Shown: positions 9,530 through 21,411 of the stretch, piece by piece
Position numbering within the stretch: the stretch's first letter is position 1
How the letters are laid out: the number at the start of each line of letters is the position of its first letter
NCBI GenBank assembly: GCA_015499985.1
Contig: JAAAUF010000348.1
Coordinates: 1 to 38,257 of the forward strand
Direction of reading: 5' to 3'
Source of the DNA: Haplosporangium gracile
Lineage: Eukaryota > Mortierellomycota > Mortierellomycetes > Mortierellales > Mortierellaceae
Length of the DNA stretch: 38,257 bases
The notes under the pieces: generated by a model
Databases searched by the model: none
What the model saw: the letters and a program-made list of their open reading frames with translations, nothing else
What the model was told of the DNA's origin: nothing
Program-made: the position numbers and the translations under genes

Positions 9530-12500
9530 ATGATGCCGTCTTCATCCCCACGGTCGCCTTCCTTATCTTCTTCGACCCAAACACCTATGCCTGCCTCGCC
9601 TGTCTCGCCCTCGCGATCCCGTGGAAACCAGTTTTACCACTCTGAACCCATCCCACAGTCCCCTACCCGTCCATCCGTCGACCTTGCAAGACCTCTCTCG
9701 CCTGCACCCTCCCAGCCACAACCACGACCTCCATCCTCACCCGCAACAAAGCATACCTCTCTGGGTGAAATGCCCGCCTCCCACCGCAACTGGATCAATA
9801 ATAGTTCCAATAATACCACCATCGACCAGAACCTTCATTCAACAAACAATTCCACGACAACACCTGCGAGTTCATCATCAGAGAGAGTCGCGCTGCAGTT
9901 CAACACTTCAGAAATAGAACGTAGTTTTCAAGCCCTGCTTAAGAAACAGCCCATAGCCACTCCAGGCCCTTCGTTGTTCCAGAGCAAGATACATAGACAC
10001 CTACACCCCAAGGATGCTAGCCAGCCCAGACACCTGCTGACCGCAGGAACACAAATACAGCAGCGACCGTTGCCTGGATCGCCCAACAGCAGCCATCTGT
10101 CACATTCCCCTGTCTTTGGCTCACCCGCTGCAGAGCATGCACGACATTGGATTAAATCCGCAGAACTCGGTCGGGACCATATCAGCGACTCGGAGAGTGA
10201 ACAGCGGGAGAGCAGTGACCACGACAGTTACGAGGAGAGCCAGCAGCAGCAGCAGTGGCAGATTGATTACGACCACCATATCGCAGGCCATGTCGAGCTC
10301 GAGACCGAGGTAGAGTCTTCTTCCAGCAAGCCAGTAGACTCGAAACAACAGCAGCAACAACAGCAACAACAACAACAGCAACAGCCATTGTGGACGGGCA
10401 AAGTACATCCTATGTTCAACATGTCAGGTATGAAAACAACAACATGGTCGCTTTTATTGATACCTTTCATAGCAGCAATGTAAATGCAGCCAGAAACACA
10501 GTCGCTCTTGACAGTAACCCTCTCATCAAATACACTCTCGTTTTTTGCATGATTAGACCCGCAGGGAGTAAGAGACCAGGGGCTGTATCCAGGACTGATC
10601 TCACCAGCAGCAGGACGACCCTCTATTCGCATCAAGGACCAGTGCGCCATCCACCCTCTCTCACCTGTCCCACCCTCCCCCAGCTCGGGAACCTCAACAC
10701 CCAGGATACCACAATCGCGATCGCCTGAAATTCGACCTCAGGTGGTTCTTCACCCGCCAGGTGACGCCGCCCTTGGCTTTGATCTCGGATCGATACCTCC
10801 CCTAGCACCCATTGCAGTCAACCAACCGCTCCCGCCTCTCCCACCGCTGCCCACCCAATCACCCCCAACACCTGACCAGTCTCGACTTCGATCCAAACAG
10901 GTCAGCAACCTCAGTAATGGCACTAGCAAAAGGTCAACCACACCCCTCAAAAAGTCATCCAAGTCCAACCTTCTTGCGGTCAAGCCAATACCATTCACGG
11001 AGAAGAAACCTGTCTCGCTCACCAATCCGCCACGAAAGTGTATCCATCACGGCAAGATCCTACAGGTCATCAATACATCGACCGTCAAGGATCGGTACCT
11101 CTTCCTGTTCAGCGACATCCTAGTCATTGCCAAGCCCATGTCGGACGGCCACCCAACCATCGACAGTCGATTCCAAGTCAAGGATGTCATTGAGCTCAAA
11201 AAGATCTCTCTTAGTCTGTCCCGAGACAAATACGACCCAAAGTCTGGCGATGCAGGATCATCTGGAAATCGCAAGATACCCCCTATCCTCGCAGAGTTCA
11301 TCCACACATTTGATCAGAGTCCCATTCGAGCGCTCAACACCTTTATCCAAAAACGCGCTCTTCATCCGGACCCAGTCTCTGTAGCCCACCTCTTGTTTAA
11401 GACACCAGAGTTATCAAAGATTCAACTCGCTTTGTTCCTCTCCAACCCGGCCAACAAGCATGTGTACAGAGCATTCCTGGATCAGTGTCAATTTGCGGGA
11501 GTCTTGCTGGACGAAGCCTTGCGGACGTTACTTGGTCGACTGTCTCTCCCCAATCGTGTCGACTCTCAGCGCTCCAATGGACACTCGGACCGAACTTTCA
11601 ACAGCGTCGACTATTTGTTGGAGGAGTTCACCCGGCGGTGGTACGAGGCCAACGTTAATGTTGTTGTTTACGACGCTTCCATTGCCCACAAGCTGGTCAT
11701 TGCCATGATTGTCCTCAACGCACAACTGCATAACAACGAAGGAGCAGGAATTGTCCGGGATCGGGAGGAAGTTGGCACCCTTGTTAGACCTCGAGTCGCT
11801 TCTCAACCATCTACGCCCACCATACCGTCGACACCCGTCATGGAGTCGACCCTTTCTGCACCTTCAGTACCTGCGCCACAACAGTATATGACAATGGAGT
11901 TGGATGACTTAACACTGTTCCCGACCCCAACGAAGGACTCTTTTGTGGAAATGTTCCAGCTCTTGGACCAGCAGCGCATTGTTTCGCGGGACACTCTCCA
12001 CAACATCTTTTTGTCGATCAGTCACCAGCCTCTCGACATTGAGTTTGACAAGATGGACACGCACGCCAGCAACCCCAAATCCAACCCTGTTGTTGCGCGC
12101 AAGCTGTGGCCTATCCTTATTTCGCCTGCAGTTCTTCCCCCGCGGTTGACACTCAAGATCCCCTCGGACTCAATTACCATTACTGTGCCGGTCCTCAATC
12201 CGCATTTTTCGATCCATGTGGGCGGACGCGATCTCAGGTGCGAGCCTTCAGTCCTAGAGTTTGGTTCTCACCGCAGTCAGCGGTTCAAGATCACGGGTCT
12301 GGTTCCTGGCAAGAAGACGTTGACGATCCATCCACGACTTGTTTCCGACAAGGGTTTGCCTGAGCAATTCTATGACCTCCAAAACTTGCCTACTAAGCAC
12401 ACTGTTGCCATTGAGCGACAGTTTATGCGTCACACCTTCCAGATTTCGTTGCTTAACGATTTGGGGACGAGACGCCGGTACCTCTTTGGAACTTCTTCTG

Positions 12501-13759
12501 CTGCCGAGAAGGATGACTGGGCTAGAGTTTTGACAGAGTGCCTGTTGGTGGCGAAGGGGCAGAATGCCGTCCGATTGAATGAGCATACGGGTCTTGAGCA
12601 GTCGATTGGGCTTCAAATTCTAAAGGAACTTTTGCTGGGAGTGGAGGCTTCGGATGAGGATGACTTGGGGGCCACACAGGCGAATGGGAAAACTGAGCCC
12701 GTCCCTTCTTTGCCTATTCCCATTCCTCTTCCAGGAGTGCCACCGCCTGCGCTTGGGCTAGGGATTCCATTGGATGGTCTTGGCATGACGGGCAAGACTG
12801 TTGTTAGTTCTCCGTTGTCTGCTATGAGTCCGAAGGTGCTTCCGCCCACGGGTCATGCTAGTCCGACGCTGGGGACAGGGGCTGGAGTTGGTATTCCAGG
12901 AGGTCCAGTTTCGGGTGGAGCCAATGGCGCCGAGTGGTCTTCAGGGCATATGCTCAAGGATGCATGGATGTGTAAGATGCCTCGTCCTGGTTCTGCTATA
13001 CCTGACCGACACGGATGGGAGTTGGTTCGACTGGTGGAGCAGAATAGTTTGATGGCATTGATGCTCGGGTTCATGGGAGCACTTGGTCGAGACCGACTCC
13101 GACGGATGGAGGCGGTGAGGAGGGCTATGGAGGAGGAGGCAAGGCAGGCAGAGGAGGATGGTTTTGAGGATGAAGAAGAAGAGGAAGAAGAATACGAGGA
13201 TGAGGATGAAGATGAGGGATATGAGGAGGACGAGTATGAGGATGGGTTGTACGAGAACATTATTGAGGAAGGAACGGAGGCGGAAGGAGAAGAGGAGGAT
13301 GACGATAGGATCCGCAGTGAAAGCATTGCCTCCAATAATAACAATGGTTCAGGAGGAGGAGGACGAGTTCGACGGCCTGGGCCGAATTTTTCACGATTGC
13401 CGCAGCCCCCGAGAAGAAGAAGATCGGTTGTTGTTGGAGCTGAGCCCGCGCTTGAGAGAATTGGCACCACCGCCTCCTCTACCTCAAGTAGGATTGCCAC
13501 TGGTAGTGAGACTATCGTCATCGGCGCAGCAGGAACAGGAACGAGAGCAGCAGCAGCAACAGCAGAAAGATCCGCTGTGGCAGACGCAGATGGGGAGCAT
13601 GTCGAGAGGATGGAGAAGCTAGAGGAGAGGGACGAACAGGAAGAGAGCCATGGCAACGAGAGAGAGGCACAGCCGGATGACTTTGAGGACGGAGTTGTGT
13701 CTGCAGTATCTGCCAAGGTGCGCAAAGTCAAAGGCAAAGAGATCTGGTGGGCGCAGTAG
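9530..13759 (+). CDS. PH / Sec7-like / PH protein (Arf-GEF-like, glutamic finger missing)
   Basis: Two exons, 9530-10427 and 10557-13759, 1366 aa. Residues 1-450 are disordered and Ser/Pro/Gln-rich with a 13-residue Gln run. Residues about 460-530 look PH-like (DRYLFLFSDILVIAKP). A Sec7-type fold follows at about 543-696: FDQSPIRALNTFIQKRAL, VAHLLFKTPELSKIQLALFL, FLDQCQFAGVLLDEALRTLL, VDYLLEEFTRRWYEANV and AHKLVIAMIVLNAQLHN line up with the ARNO/cytohesin order. Sec7 domains activate Arf GTPases through a Glu in an FRLPGEAQ loop. Here that loop reads LSLPNRVDSQ, followed by a short insert, so the catalytic Glu is absent. A second PH-like domain at about 865-970 contains HTFQISLLNDLGTRRRYLF and KDDWARVL. 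The tail has an acidic block at about 1168-1215. Likely role: membrane-bound Arf regulator or scaffold; catalytic GEF activity is doubtful. Tandem ATGs occur at 9530 and 9533. Confidence 0.82.
10346..10384 (+). repeat. Polyglutamine tract (mixed CAA/CAG)
   Basis: Thirteen consecutive Gln codons near the end of exon 1 of the Sec7-like gene, encoded by interspersed CAA and CAG. The mixture makes the tract less slippage-prone than a pure repeat. It lies in the disordered N-terminal region. Confidence 0.9.
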
Positions 13760-14605
13760 GTTGTTCACAACAACACGTTTTTCTTGTTCCACTATCCCTC
13801 TTTGTTTCAATTGAGTGCATATAATGCGGTGTGTCTGTGTGCTTTTTTTATATTGTTTAGTGTCGTTTGTTGATTTTTTTTATTCATTGCTGTGACAAGG
13901 GATATATCACTTTTAGCATAGAGACGATACATTTAAAGGAACAACAAGAAGGGTTCTTCAACGTGAACAAACCCTTTTTTTATATCTTCTTTCACTTTTC
14001 CAATTTCTTCTTGGTCTTTGTTCTTTCCTTGTCCTTGTGTGTTTAGAGTATTCTCGACAAAGGAAAGTGACGAGTGAGCACAAAAGTCGATGATAGTGAC
14101 CATGTATGGAACCCCGGGAAAAGGCACAAAGAAACAAGAGAAGAGAAAGAGAGAATGAGAGCAAAAAATCATAAGCAGGGATCATACCCAAGAAGGACAA
14201 ACGAGGCATCCCCTATGTGTGTGTCTTTGTGGTCCCTGTGTCCCTTTCTTCCTTTCTTCTTAAAAGTAAAAAAAAGTATTTTGAGGGAGAAAGAGCGCGA
14301 GAAGGGAAAGGTAAAAGAAAGTTTGTTTTGCCACCAGTGGGTCAGTTCAATTGAGCGTTGCCACCACCATCACCACCCACCACAAGAGTCTCCATCTGCG
14401 TTCGTGTCGACTCTGCCGCATAGAAAGGAGAGCTAAGCCACGTCAATCAGGCGGAGGTATTAAAGAAGAAATCGTCCCTTTTGGTTTCTCTTTTTCTTCT
14501 CTTACATTCTTTCATTATCCGCCCTTCCCTCTCCCTTCCCTTCCCCTCCCTTCCCTTCCCTCCAACTTACTCGAAAACACACAGGCGATACATACAACAG
14601 ACAAT
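13760..14605. promoter_or_regulatory. Spacer with SKP1 upstream region
   Basis: 846 nt between the Sec7-like stop codon and the SKP1 start. The first part carries T-rich sequence typical of a fungal 3' region. The last part has a strong pyrimidine tract of repeated CCCTT units (about 14519-14563) just before the SKP1 leader, the likely core promoter/transcription start region. No conserved ORF or RNA gene is seen. Confidence 0.45.
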
Positions 14606-15085
14606 ATGACCGTCATTCTTGTTTCCTCAGACAACCAAGACTTCAAGGTCGACAAGGAGGTCGCTGAGCGCTCGATCCTCATCAAGAACATGCTCGAGGA
14701 TGTCGGAGAGTCTGACTCGCCCATTCCCCTCCCCAACGTCACCGCCGCCGTCCTCACCAAGGTCATCGAGTACTGCGAACACCACCGCAACGACCCCGTC
14801 CAGGTCCCCGAGGAGACCGACGACCCCCGCAAGCGGTCCAACGACATTGAGGAGTGGGATATGAAGTTCATGCAGGTTGACCAGGAGATGCTCTTCGAGA
14901 TCATCCTCGCCGCTAACTATCTCGATATCAAGCCCCTCCTCGACGTCGGCTGTAAGACCGTCGCCAACATCATCAAGGGCAAGACCCCTGAGGAAATCCG
15001 CAAGGCCTTCAACATTGTCAACGACTTCACGCCCGAAGAGGAGGCCCAGATTAAGAAGGAGAACGAGTGGGCTGAGGACCGCTAA
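14606..15085 (+). CDS. SKP1: SKP1, SCF ubiquitin ligase adaptor
   Basis: A single intronless exon encoding 159 aa. Skp1 bridges F-box proteins to Cul1 in SCF E3 ligases and also serves in other Skp1-containing complexes. The N-terminal BTB/POZ fold is visible ([47 protein letters not shown]). The C-terminal F-box-binding helices carry the nearly invariant signature [17 protein letters not shown], then [38 protein letters not shown] and a final EWAEDR. Length is normal. An in-frame upstream ATG at 14351 was rejected because SKP1 proteins begin immediately before the first beta strand. It is the only intronless protein gene here and has C-ending codon preference, consistent with high expression. 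Confidence 0.98.
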   Translation: MTVILVSSDNQDFKVDKEVAERSILIKNMLEDVGESDSPIPLPNVTAAVLTKVIEYCEHHRNDPVQVPEETDDPRKRSNDIEEWDMKFMQVDQEMLFEIILAANYLDIKPLLDVGCKTVANIIKGKTPEEIRKAFNIVNDFTPEEEAQIKKENEWAEDR

Positions 15086-16891
15086 ATCAGAGGGCGCCGT
15101 GAGCTCTGGTGTCTTACTTCGACGACACTCACACACACGTACATACCGTTGGACTCGACCCCAAAGTCTTTTTTTTTCGCCAGTACAAACGACACACAGT
15201 GGACAACGGAATAACAACACAAAAAACACACCAAAAAAATCACTTCGTCCTATTCAACGCGCGTTTGTGTTTTTACTATAGTAATTTTTTTTTTTTTTTT
15301 TGCTGCTCACCATCCTCTTTCACACGTAGTTTTCTCTTTATTCTTCTTTTTGTTCTCCTGATAGTCGTTTTTACTTGCTTGTACTTTTTCTCTCTCTCAT
15401 AAAAAAACCTCGCTTTTTTCGCACTCGCAAACCACAGTTGACCGTGCACATGACGACCTTGGCAAGAAAGAGCTTGCTTCACTGACATACGCACAAATGA
15501 AGTTTCAAGCTGATACCTATTGATGGGAACAAGAGTCAAAAAAAGATGTTCTTGATATCAACGAGGCGTAATAAGCTCCATAGAAGTAGTAATAGAAAAA
15601 GGTGGCGTGAGTGAGCACGAATAAGCGTCGTAAGGAAACAAGACGACCCCACGTATATATTATGTATCGCACAGTCAAGGGCTAAATCAACGTGAAAAAG
15701 TCGCGGCGTTGAGAATAGGACGTGAACGTGGAACAAAGGCGAAGGAGAACGTAAAACGAATACAACTTCAGGACGTGGAACTGAAGTTTGCCTTGCTGGC
15801 TTCTTTTCCACCACACCCCGTACCTCAGCTTTGCCTCCTTTACCTTTGCCAAGAAAAGGAGTGGTGTCTTTAATAGTCAGAAAGAAAGGAGGTGAGGACT
15901 TGTGTCGTTTCTTTTTTGTGTGGCATCTGAGACCACTTCAAGGCTTGCAGAATCATGTCAGATGGGTCTGTTGCATTGTCTGATGTTGTTCGCCGGAATA
16001 GCAAAATAATAAAAAAAAAAAAGCTCGATAACAACAATCGATAATATAAGAAATGCATTCCTTTTTTCACAGCATTCAAGTAAATGGCATGAAAGGGACA
16101 GAAAATGAGCAAGACAAGCCCTGACTGCGGTTTGTTTCCTTCTTTGTGTCTGTCTGCCCACTAGTGGTGCAGTATGGTTTTTTTTGTTGCTTCTTTTTCC
16201 CTTTCCTGGCTGGACAAACAGAGACGCATACGCACAACGATTCAAGACGACGAGGAAGGCTCTGTGGGTCCAACCAACCAGTCACTGTATGGTGCTAGCG
16301 CCAGTCAGATCAGACTCGTTCCTGCAAAACTCAAAAAGAAGTGCGGCGGTGTAAGGGCGGAGTGGCGATTCGTCATTTGATTTGCTTGTGTTGGTTGAAG
16401 TTTGCTTGGCGAAAAAAAAAAAAAAATCATAATGAGAGTGCGTGGGGGAGCATTTCGAGGATATGTATGTAGCGTGTGCCGCTGATGGAATCGGTGGCGA
16501 TAACATGCTTGTTGGAGGCCTCGGTGCAAGAGGTGGGGAGCTCGGGGTGGGAGAAGAGGCAGCGGAGGGTGGGGTGTCGACGCGGTCGACCTTCCTTAGA
16601 TGTCGCACGGTTCGAGACCCGGTGGAGGCAGAGTCATTTCATCACTTTATCTGTGGACAAGTAAGGAAAGAAAAAAAAAAGAGTGAGCTCATTCCTCTTT
16701 TTGTTCCTTTACTTTTTCTTTCTTCTCTTTTTCACTTTTTGCATTCAATTCTCACATACATACACACGCACTACAACCAGGAGCCACACACGACACTGTA
16801 GTGACACTGCTTCTACAAAAGGACCATCACCTAGACACCAACGACCAACAACCAAGAGGCAGACAAGTAGATAACGAAAAAAAAAAGAGCC
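15086..16891. other. Long intergenic region SKP1-RIM20
   Basis: 1.8 kb with no supported gene. It holds the SKP1 3' region with a long T run near 15285-15301, several short unsupported open stretches on both strands, and a CT-rich region (about 16684-16755) before the RIM20 leader. PacC/Rim101-type core hexamers occur at 15458-15463 and 16405-16410 (CTTGGC) and 15848-15853 (GCCAAG). The sequence around 16608-16618 resembles a tRNA B box but no tRNA folds there. Confidence 0.5.
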
Positions 16892-19800
16892 ATGAGCAAC
16901 TTGCTGGCAATCGACTTCAAGAGGACAGAGACACTGTCGATGACAAAGGCCCTCAGCGACTACATCTCAACCTCATATGCAGAACACCCAGACACCTACC
17001 AGGACGACTTTCGCGTCCTCGACGAGCTCAGAGCAGACATCGTCAACCTCGAGCCCCACCAGAACGCGCTTAATCGTCTCCTCAAGTACGTCTCTTGAAT
17101 TATTTGTTGTTCGAGCCTTTCGTTAACATAAAAGACGACAAGGGTCTTGGCAAATTTACATATCCGAGTGGACCTTTTACGTTGTGTTTTGTTTTGTTTC
17201 ATGGCGAAAGAAAGAATATATACTCATGCATCCTTCCTTTTTCCTTGTCTCTTTCTATTTCCGCTGCTTTTATCACTATCTGGATCGCTTTTGTTCCCAA
17301 CATTTTCAATGCCTTTTTCTCCATCAGGTATCATGCCCAGTTGGTCTTTATCAGTTCAAAATTCCCTATCGATGTAAGCCCACTCCTACATTCCACCGCG
17401 TACTCTGGGGCTATTGACGAGCAAGCTGAACATACACTCACGTGCATCTCCTTTATTGTTGCTGTTGACTGATAATTACCATCTCTTACTCGCATTGGTG
17501 CGTTATCTAGACCGGTATTGAGTTTCCTTGGGCACTCGTCAGCAGCACGGACAAGAAGATGAGTACGTCTGATACAGAGAAACCAGACTTTTGTCCGACT
17601 ACATTTAATCAAGAGTCATCAGATGTTTATTCTTTCACACACACACACACACACACGCGCGCGCGCGACACATGCTTTCGAGAGGACTCACACTCGCTAA
17701 CCTCTTTGTTTTTTTTCATGTCAATACTTTAGATTCGTTCAGGAATATGTATTATGAGCGAGCATGCATCTGCTTCAACATTGGAGCCATGTACTCTCAG
17801 CTGGGCAACAACGAGAACAGGAATTCAGCAGAGGGACTTAAGCGTGCTTACTCCTACTTTCAGGTGCACCTTGCTTGTTTACGCTAAGGACAGCTTCGTT
17901 ATACCGTTTGATACTTTCAAGCGTCTGTACCTATCCTTGCACTTTGCCAAACTATTTATGTTTGAGAAAAAAAAAACTCACAATTTGTTCCGCTTCTCGT
18001 TTCTTCGTATAATTGGATGGTTTTCTAGAACGCGGCGGGAAGCTTCCAACATTTGCACGATACAATCATCCCAGAGCTCAGGATTGCACCCACAGTAGAC
18101 ATCTCGACTGCAGCTCTTACCGTCTATGTCCAGCTCATGCTGGCCCAGGCTCAGGAATGCTTCTGGCAGAAGGGCGCTCTCGGTATGCACAACATAGGGT
18201 GATAGCATACGCTCATGTCGCAAAGACAGTAATACTTGAATAAGGCTCGAATTAACCAAATCATTATCCATTACACACCATTTGTCGTATAGACCAGATT
18301 AAGGATGGACTGATTTCAAAACTGGCAGGCAAGGTCGCGGATTACTATGAGGCTGCTCTTGAAGGCGCAACTCACAGCAGCATGTCTTCGCTCTTCACCA
18401 GCTCATGGACCAGTCATATGCAGGCCAAGGCGCTTCACTTCAACGCCGTTTCACAGTACAGAAAGTCTTGTGAATGTATCTCTCAAAACAAGTACGGCGA
18501 GGAGATTGCTCGTCTTCAGATCGCAGAGAGGCTGGTCAACCAAGGATTGAGTCAACGGGATCTTCGGGACACTGTGATGAATGATCTTAAGTCGCTCCAA
18601 AAGGCCATCCACAAGAACTTGTCGCGGGCAGAAAAAGATAATGACATCATCTACCTGGAGCCGATTCCTGCAGAGACGACTCTTATTGCGATTGGAAGGG
18701 CTGATATGAGTAAACCCACTCTTATCCCTGAGATATCGAACCCTGTGCCCTTGATGAACGAGCACAATATGCTTTTGGGTGTGCCATTGTTCTCAAGGCT
18801 GGTCCCCTTTGCGGTTCACCAGGCTGCAAGTGTCTACACGGAGCGTAAGGAGCGGATCGTCAAAGAGGACATTGGTGGAAAATTTGATGAGCTCACCGGC
18901 GTCTGTTATAGGTATGTGCACTTGCTTCCAATCTACTTCATGTAATTGCATTTACAGACGGGATGCGCTATGTGCTATGTTCATAACGAGACCACTTTTT
19001 AATTTGTTGCTTACATATATTAGTCAAATGCAGGCGCTCAATTTACCGGGAGCATTGCAGGCGATGGAACAACCGGTTGGACTGCCTCCTTCATTGTTGT
19101 CACATATTGACGAGATTCATGCCGAGGGAGGCGTTCGGGGCTTGCACGAGATGATGGAAACTGTGCGGACGCTCTCTCGGCAAAACTCGGCCATCCTGGA
19201 TGAAATCTTTGAGGCCTTGCAACAGGAAGCGGACGAGGATGAAGTGATGCGGCAGCGGTTCCAAGGACGATGGAACCGACCCACTTCGGCGTCCTTGACG
19301 GTTGCATTCGTGGAGCAAGGGCGGAAACATCGCGAAACTCTAGAGACTGCTAGGAAGAGCGACCTAATTGTCAAGAACAAGCTGGAGGCCCTGATGACTA
19401 CGTGGGGCAGGTCCTTGGAGCTCCTGAGCAGCGGACGTGTAAGCCCTTGGCTTTGTTCGATTATGGGAATGACTGTGCGAACATAGTCTCCTCATTGTGA
19501 ATATGCTAACGACCAGAGTTTCTCCCAATGACCATAGGCGGAGGTGGAAAGGGCTGTACCGAATACGACGAGCGCTCCAGGATCCTCTGACCCAGAGATT
19601 GTCGACGATCTGAAGATGTTGCTGGAGGAGGTAGACCAGATGATCAAGGCGCGTCGGATCAAGCTGGAGGAGATCAAGCGGATTGCGGACGAGGACGATA
19701 TTGGACCAGCGCTGGTGTCGATTACCAACAAACTGACTGCAAACTCGTCCGCAGTCAAGATTGAGCCCGCCCACTTTGAGGCACTCTTCCAGGAGCAATT

Positions 19801-20957
19801 GAAGAAATATGATGGATACAAGCGACTCGTCAAGGAGGAGACTGCCACCCAAGAAGACCTCATGGAAGCCATTCAGGTACATTTTCTATCTCCCGCACGC
19901 TTGCACTTTATTCCTCTCCAAAGGGTGGCTATGGCGTTTTGCACATATTGACTGGTTTGCGATTCATTATTTTTTTTCATGTAGGAGACAAACAAAGCAT
20001 TCGTCGCGTCGAGGAGGAGTAACGCTATGGTTCACCAGCGCGAGAAGGCACTTCAAAATCTGGATGCTGCTTTCCAGAAGTACAAAAGTATCCTCGCCAA
20101 CTTCAAGGAGGGCACCCAGGTATGAGATTCATGTCTGTGCTTTTGCTAAATGCTTATACTCAACGTATTTGGATTGCCCAGTATGTTTGGAAGTTTAAGT
20201 TGCTTACCGAACTTGCTATTGTTATGTGTTGACAGTTCCATCGGGATTTTGAAAAGATTCTGGTGCGCCTTCGTGACAACTGCAGGGACTACTTTTTCGC
20301 TCGCAAGATGGAGGCCAAGGACTACTTGAGGTACGATTATTGCAATTTTGGTTGTCAACTGTTGCGAAAACAAGTCGGTGTGTTATTGATTGAAGCTCGA
20401 AAACTAATGATGTCGTTTGCGTCTGTACTCTCAATAGTGAGGTGACGGTGGGGATGTCGGCGATGGATTTGAATCGGGCACAGCCGCAGAGCCCTGTTCA
20501 GAGTTCGCCCTATGAGGTAGCGAGCGCACCTCCTCCAGTGTCAGGGGGAGGCGGTGCATGGAATCCGAGTGTTGGAGTTCGCTTTGGAGGGTCACCAGCA
20601 ACAGTGCCAACGACCACTCCTCTTCATTTCGGGACGGCACCGATTTCAGCATTTGACCACAGTCGACCTAGTCCTTACAGTACACCGAACAACAACCGTG
20701 GATACATGGATGATACATCAGGCGCACCGCAGAACTTTGCTCAGCAGCTTCAACAGCAGTTCCAACAGAAGCAGCCAGCACAGGCACAGGGGCATGTTCA
20801 ACAACAACACCAACAACAACACCACCAACAGCAGCATCAGCTTCAGGCAACATCTCCTCCACCATCCTATCCCCCTGCACCAACGAGCGGGCAACAGAAT
20901 AACAGAGGATGGGACCCCACCAAGGGCCTTTACTTTGGTGGTAAGCCCAAGAACTGA
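16892..20957 (+). CDS. RIM20: Bro1-domain/V-domain protein, Rim20/PalA (ALIX family)
   Basis: Eleven exons: 16892-17085, 17328-17373, 17511-17562, 17733-17863, 18029-18182, 18293-18911, 19024-19438, 19538-19876, 19985-20119, 20236-20330, 20438-20957; 899 aa. Rim20/PalA scaffolds the ESCRT-linked complex that activates the PacC/Rim101 pH-response factor. The Bro1 domain (about 1-370) has [30 protein letters not shown] and [21 protein letters not shown], corresponding to the ALIX surface that binds Snf7/CHMP4, plus [16 protein letters not shown] and [12 protein letters not shown]. The V domain follows, with [56 protein letters not shown] and [13 protein letters not shown]. The tail is Pro/Gln-rich with PPPSYPPAP and two related W-P-G-FGG motifs. 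It could instead be the endosomal paralogue Bro1; I favour Rim20/PalA from the short tail. Exon 3's donor is the least certain junction. Confidence 0.88.
17636..17667. repeat. (CA)n-(CG)n microsatellite inside a RIM20 intron
   Basis: An uninterrupted alternating purine-pyrimidine run: about ten CA units followed by about six CG units, within the intron between RIM20 exons 3 and 4. Such runs are length-variable and can adopt Z-DNA under supercoiling. Confidence 0.95.
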
Positions 20958-21411
20958 ATCGTTGTAAGGACGTTTTGTGGTAGTGTAAAAGTAGAAGCGA
21001 GAACCGCTGAATAAAACTGAAAAAAATACATGTGCTCGTTTACTTACGACGCCTTGTCAGACCAATTCGTGCCATGATTCATTTTGGCTGGGGTTAAAAA
21101 TTGTCCAAAGTGTGAGAGGAAAATATTGGGCAAAAAAAACAAGGAGATAAATGCGAGCATGCCCCCTCTCTCTATCTTTTTCATCATTGAATTGCCCTTA
21201 TTACTGTGTGCTCTCTCGTTTCCCCCTTTCAATCTTCCGCTTTCCTTTTCTTTTCACGCTCACTCGTTTTCCTCTCTCATTTCCATTCGACTTTCATTGA
21301 CACCTCCTTTCAGTGCATTTCGACATTCAAGGACGGTTCACATTCAACTAGCCGACTTTTATTCTGTCCAAGGCAAGAACCTCTTTTTTTTTTGTGAAAA
21401 AAACATAAGGT
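20958..21411 (+). promoter_or_regulatory. RIM20 3' region and UBR-array gene promoter
   Basis: 454 nt between two genes on the same strand. An AATAAA hexamer lies at 21010-21015, 53 nt after the RIM20 stop, a plausible polyadenylation signal. A CT-rich block (about 21163-21335) precedes the start codon of the next gene and probably marks its promoter and leader. Confidence 0.5.

Noticed and set aside
12853..13737. Long minus-strand ORF (294 aa) opposite the Sec7-like gene
   Set aside because: It is a Ser-rich mirror of the Glu/Asp-rich block on the coding strand. Purine-rich coding sequence leaves its complement free of stops. No family resemblance.
14351..14605. In-frame N-terminal extension of SKP1
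   Set aside because: SKP1 proteins start directly before the first BTB strand. The extension is low-complexity leader translated through a polypyrimidine tract.
16519..16632. Possible tRNA (B-box-like GGTTCGAGACC near 16608)
   Set aside because: The T stem has only three pairs of five, the anticodon arm cannot be formed, and the 5' acceptor pairs weakly.
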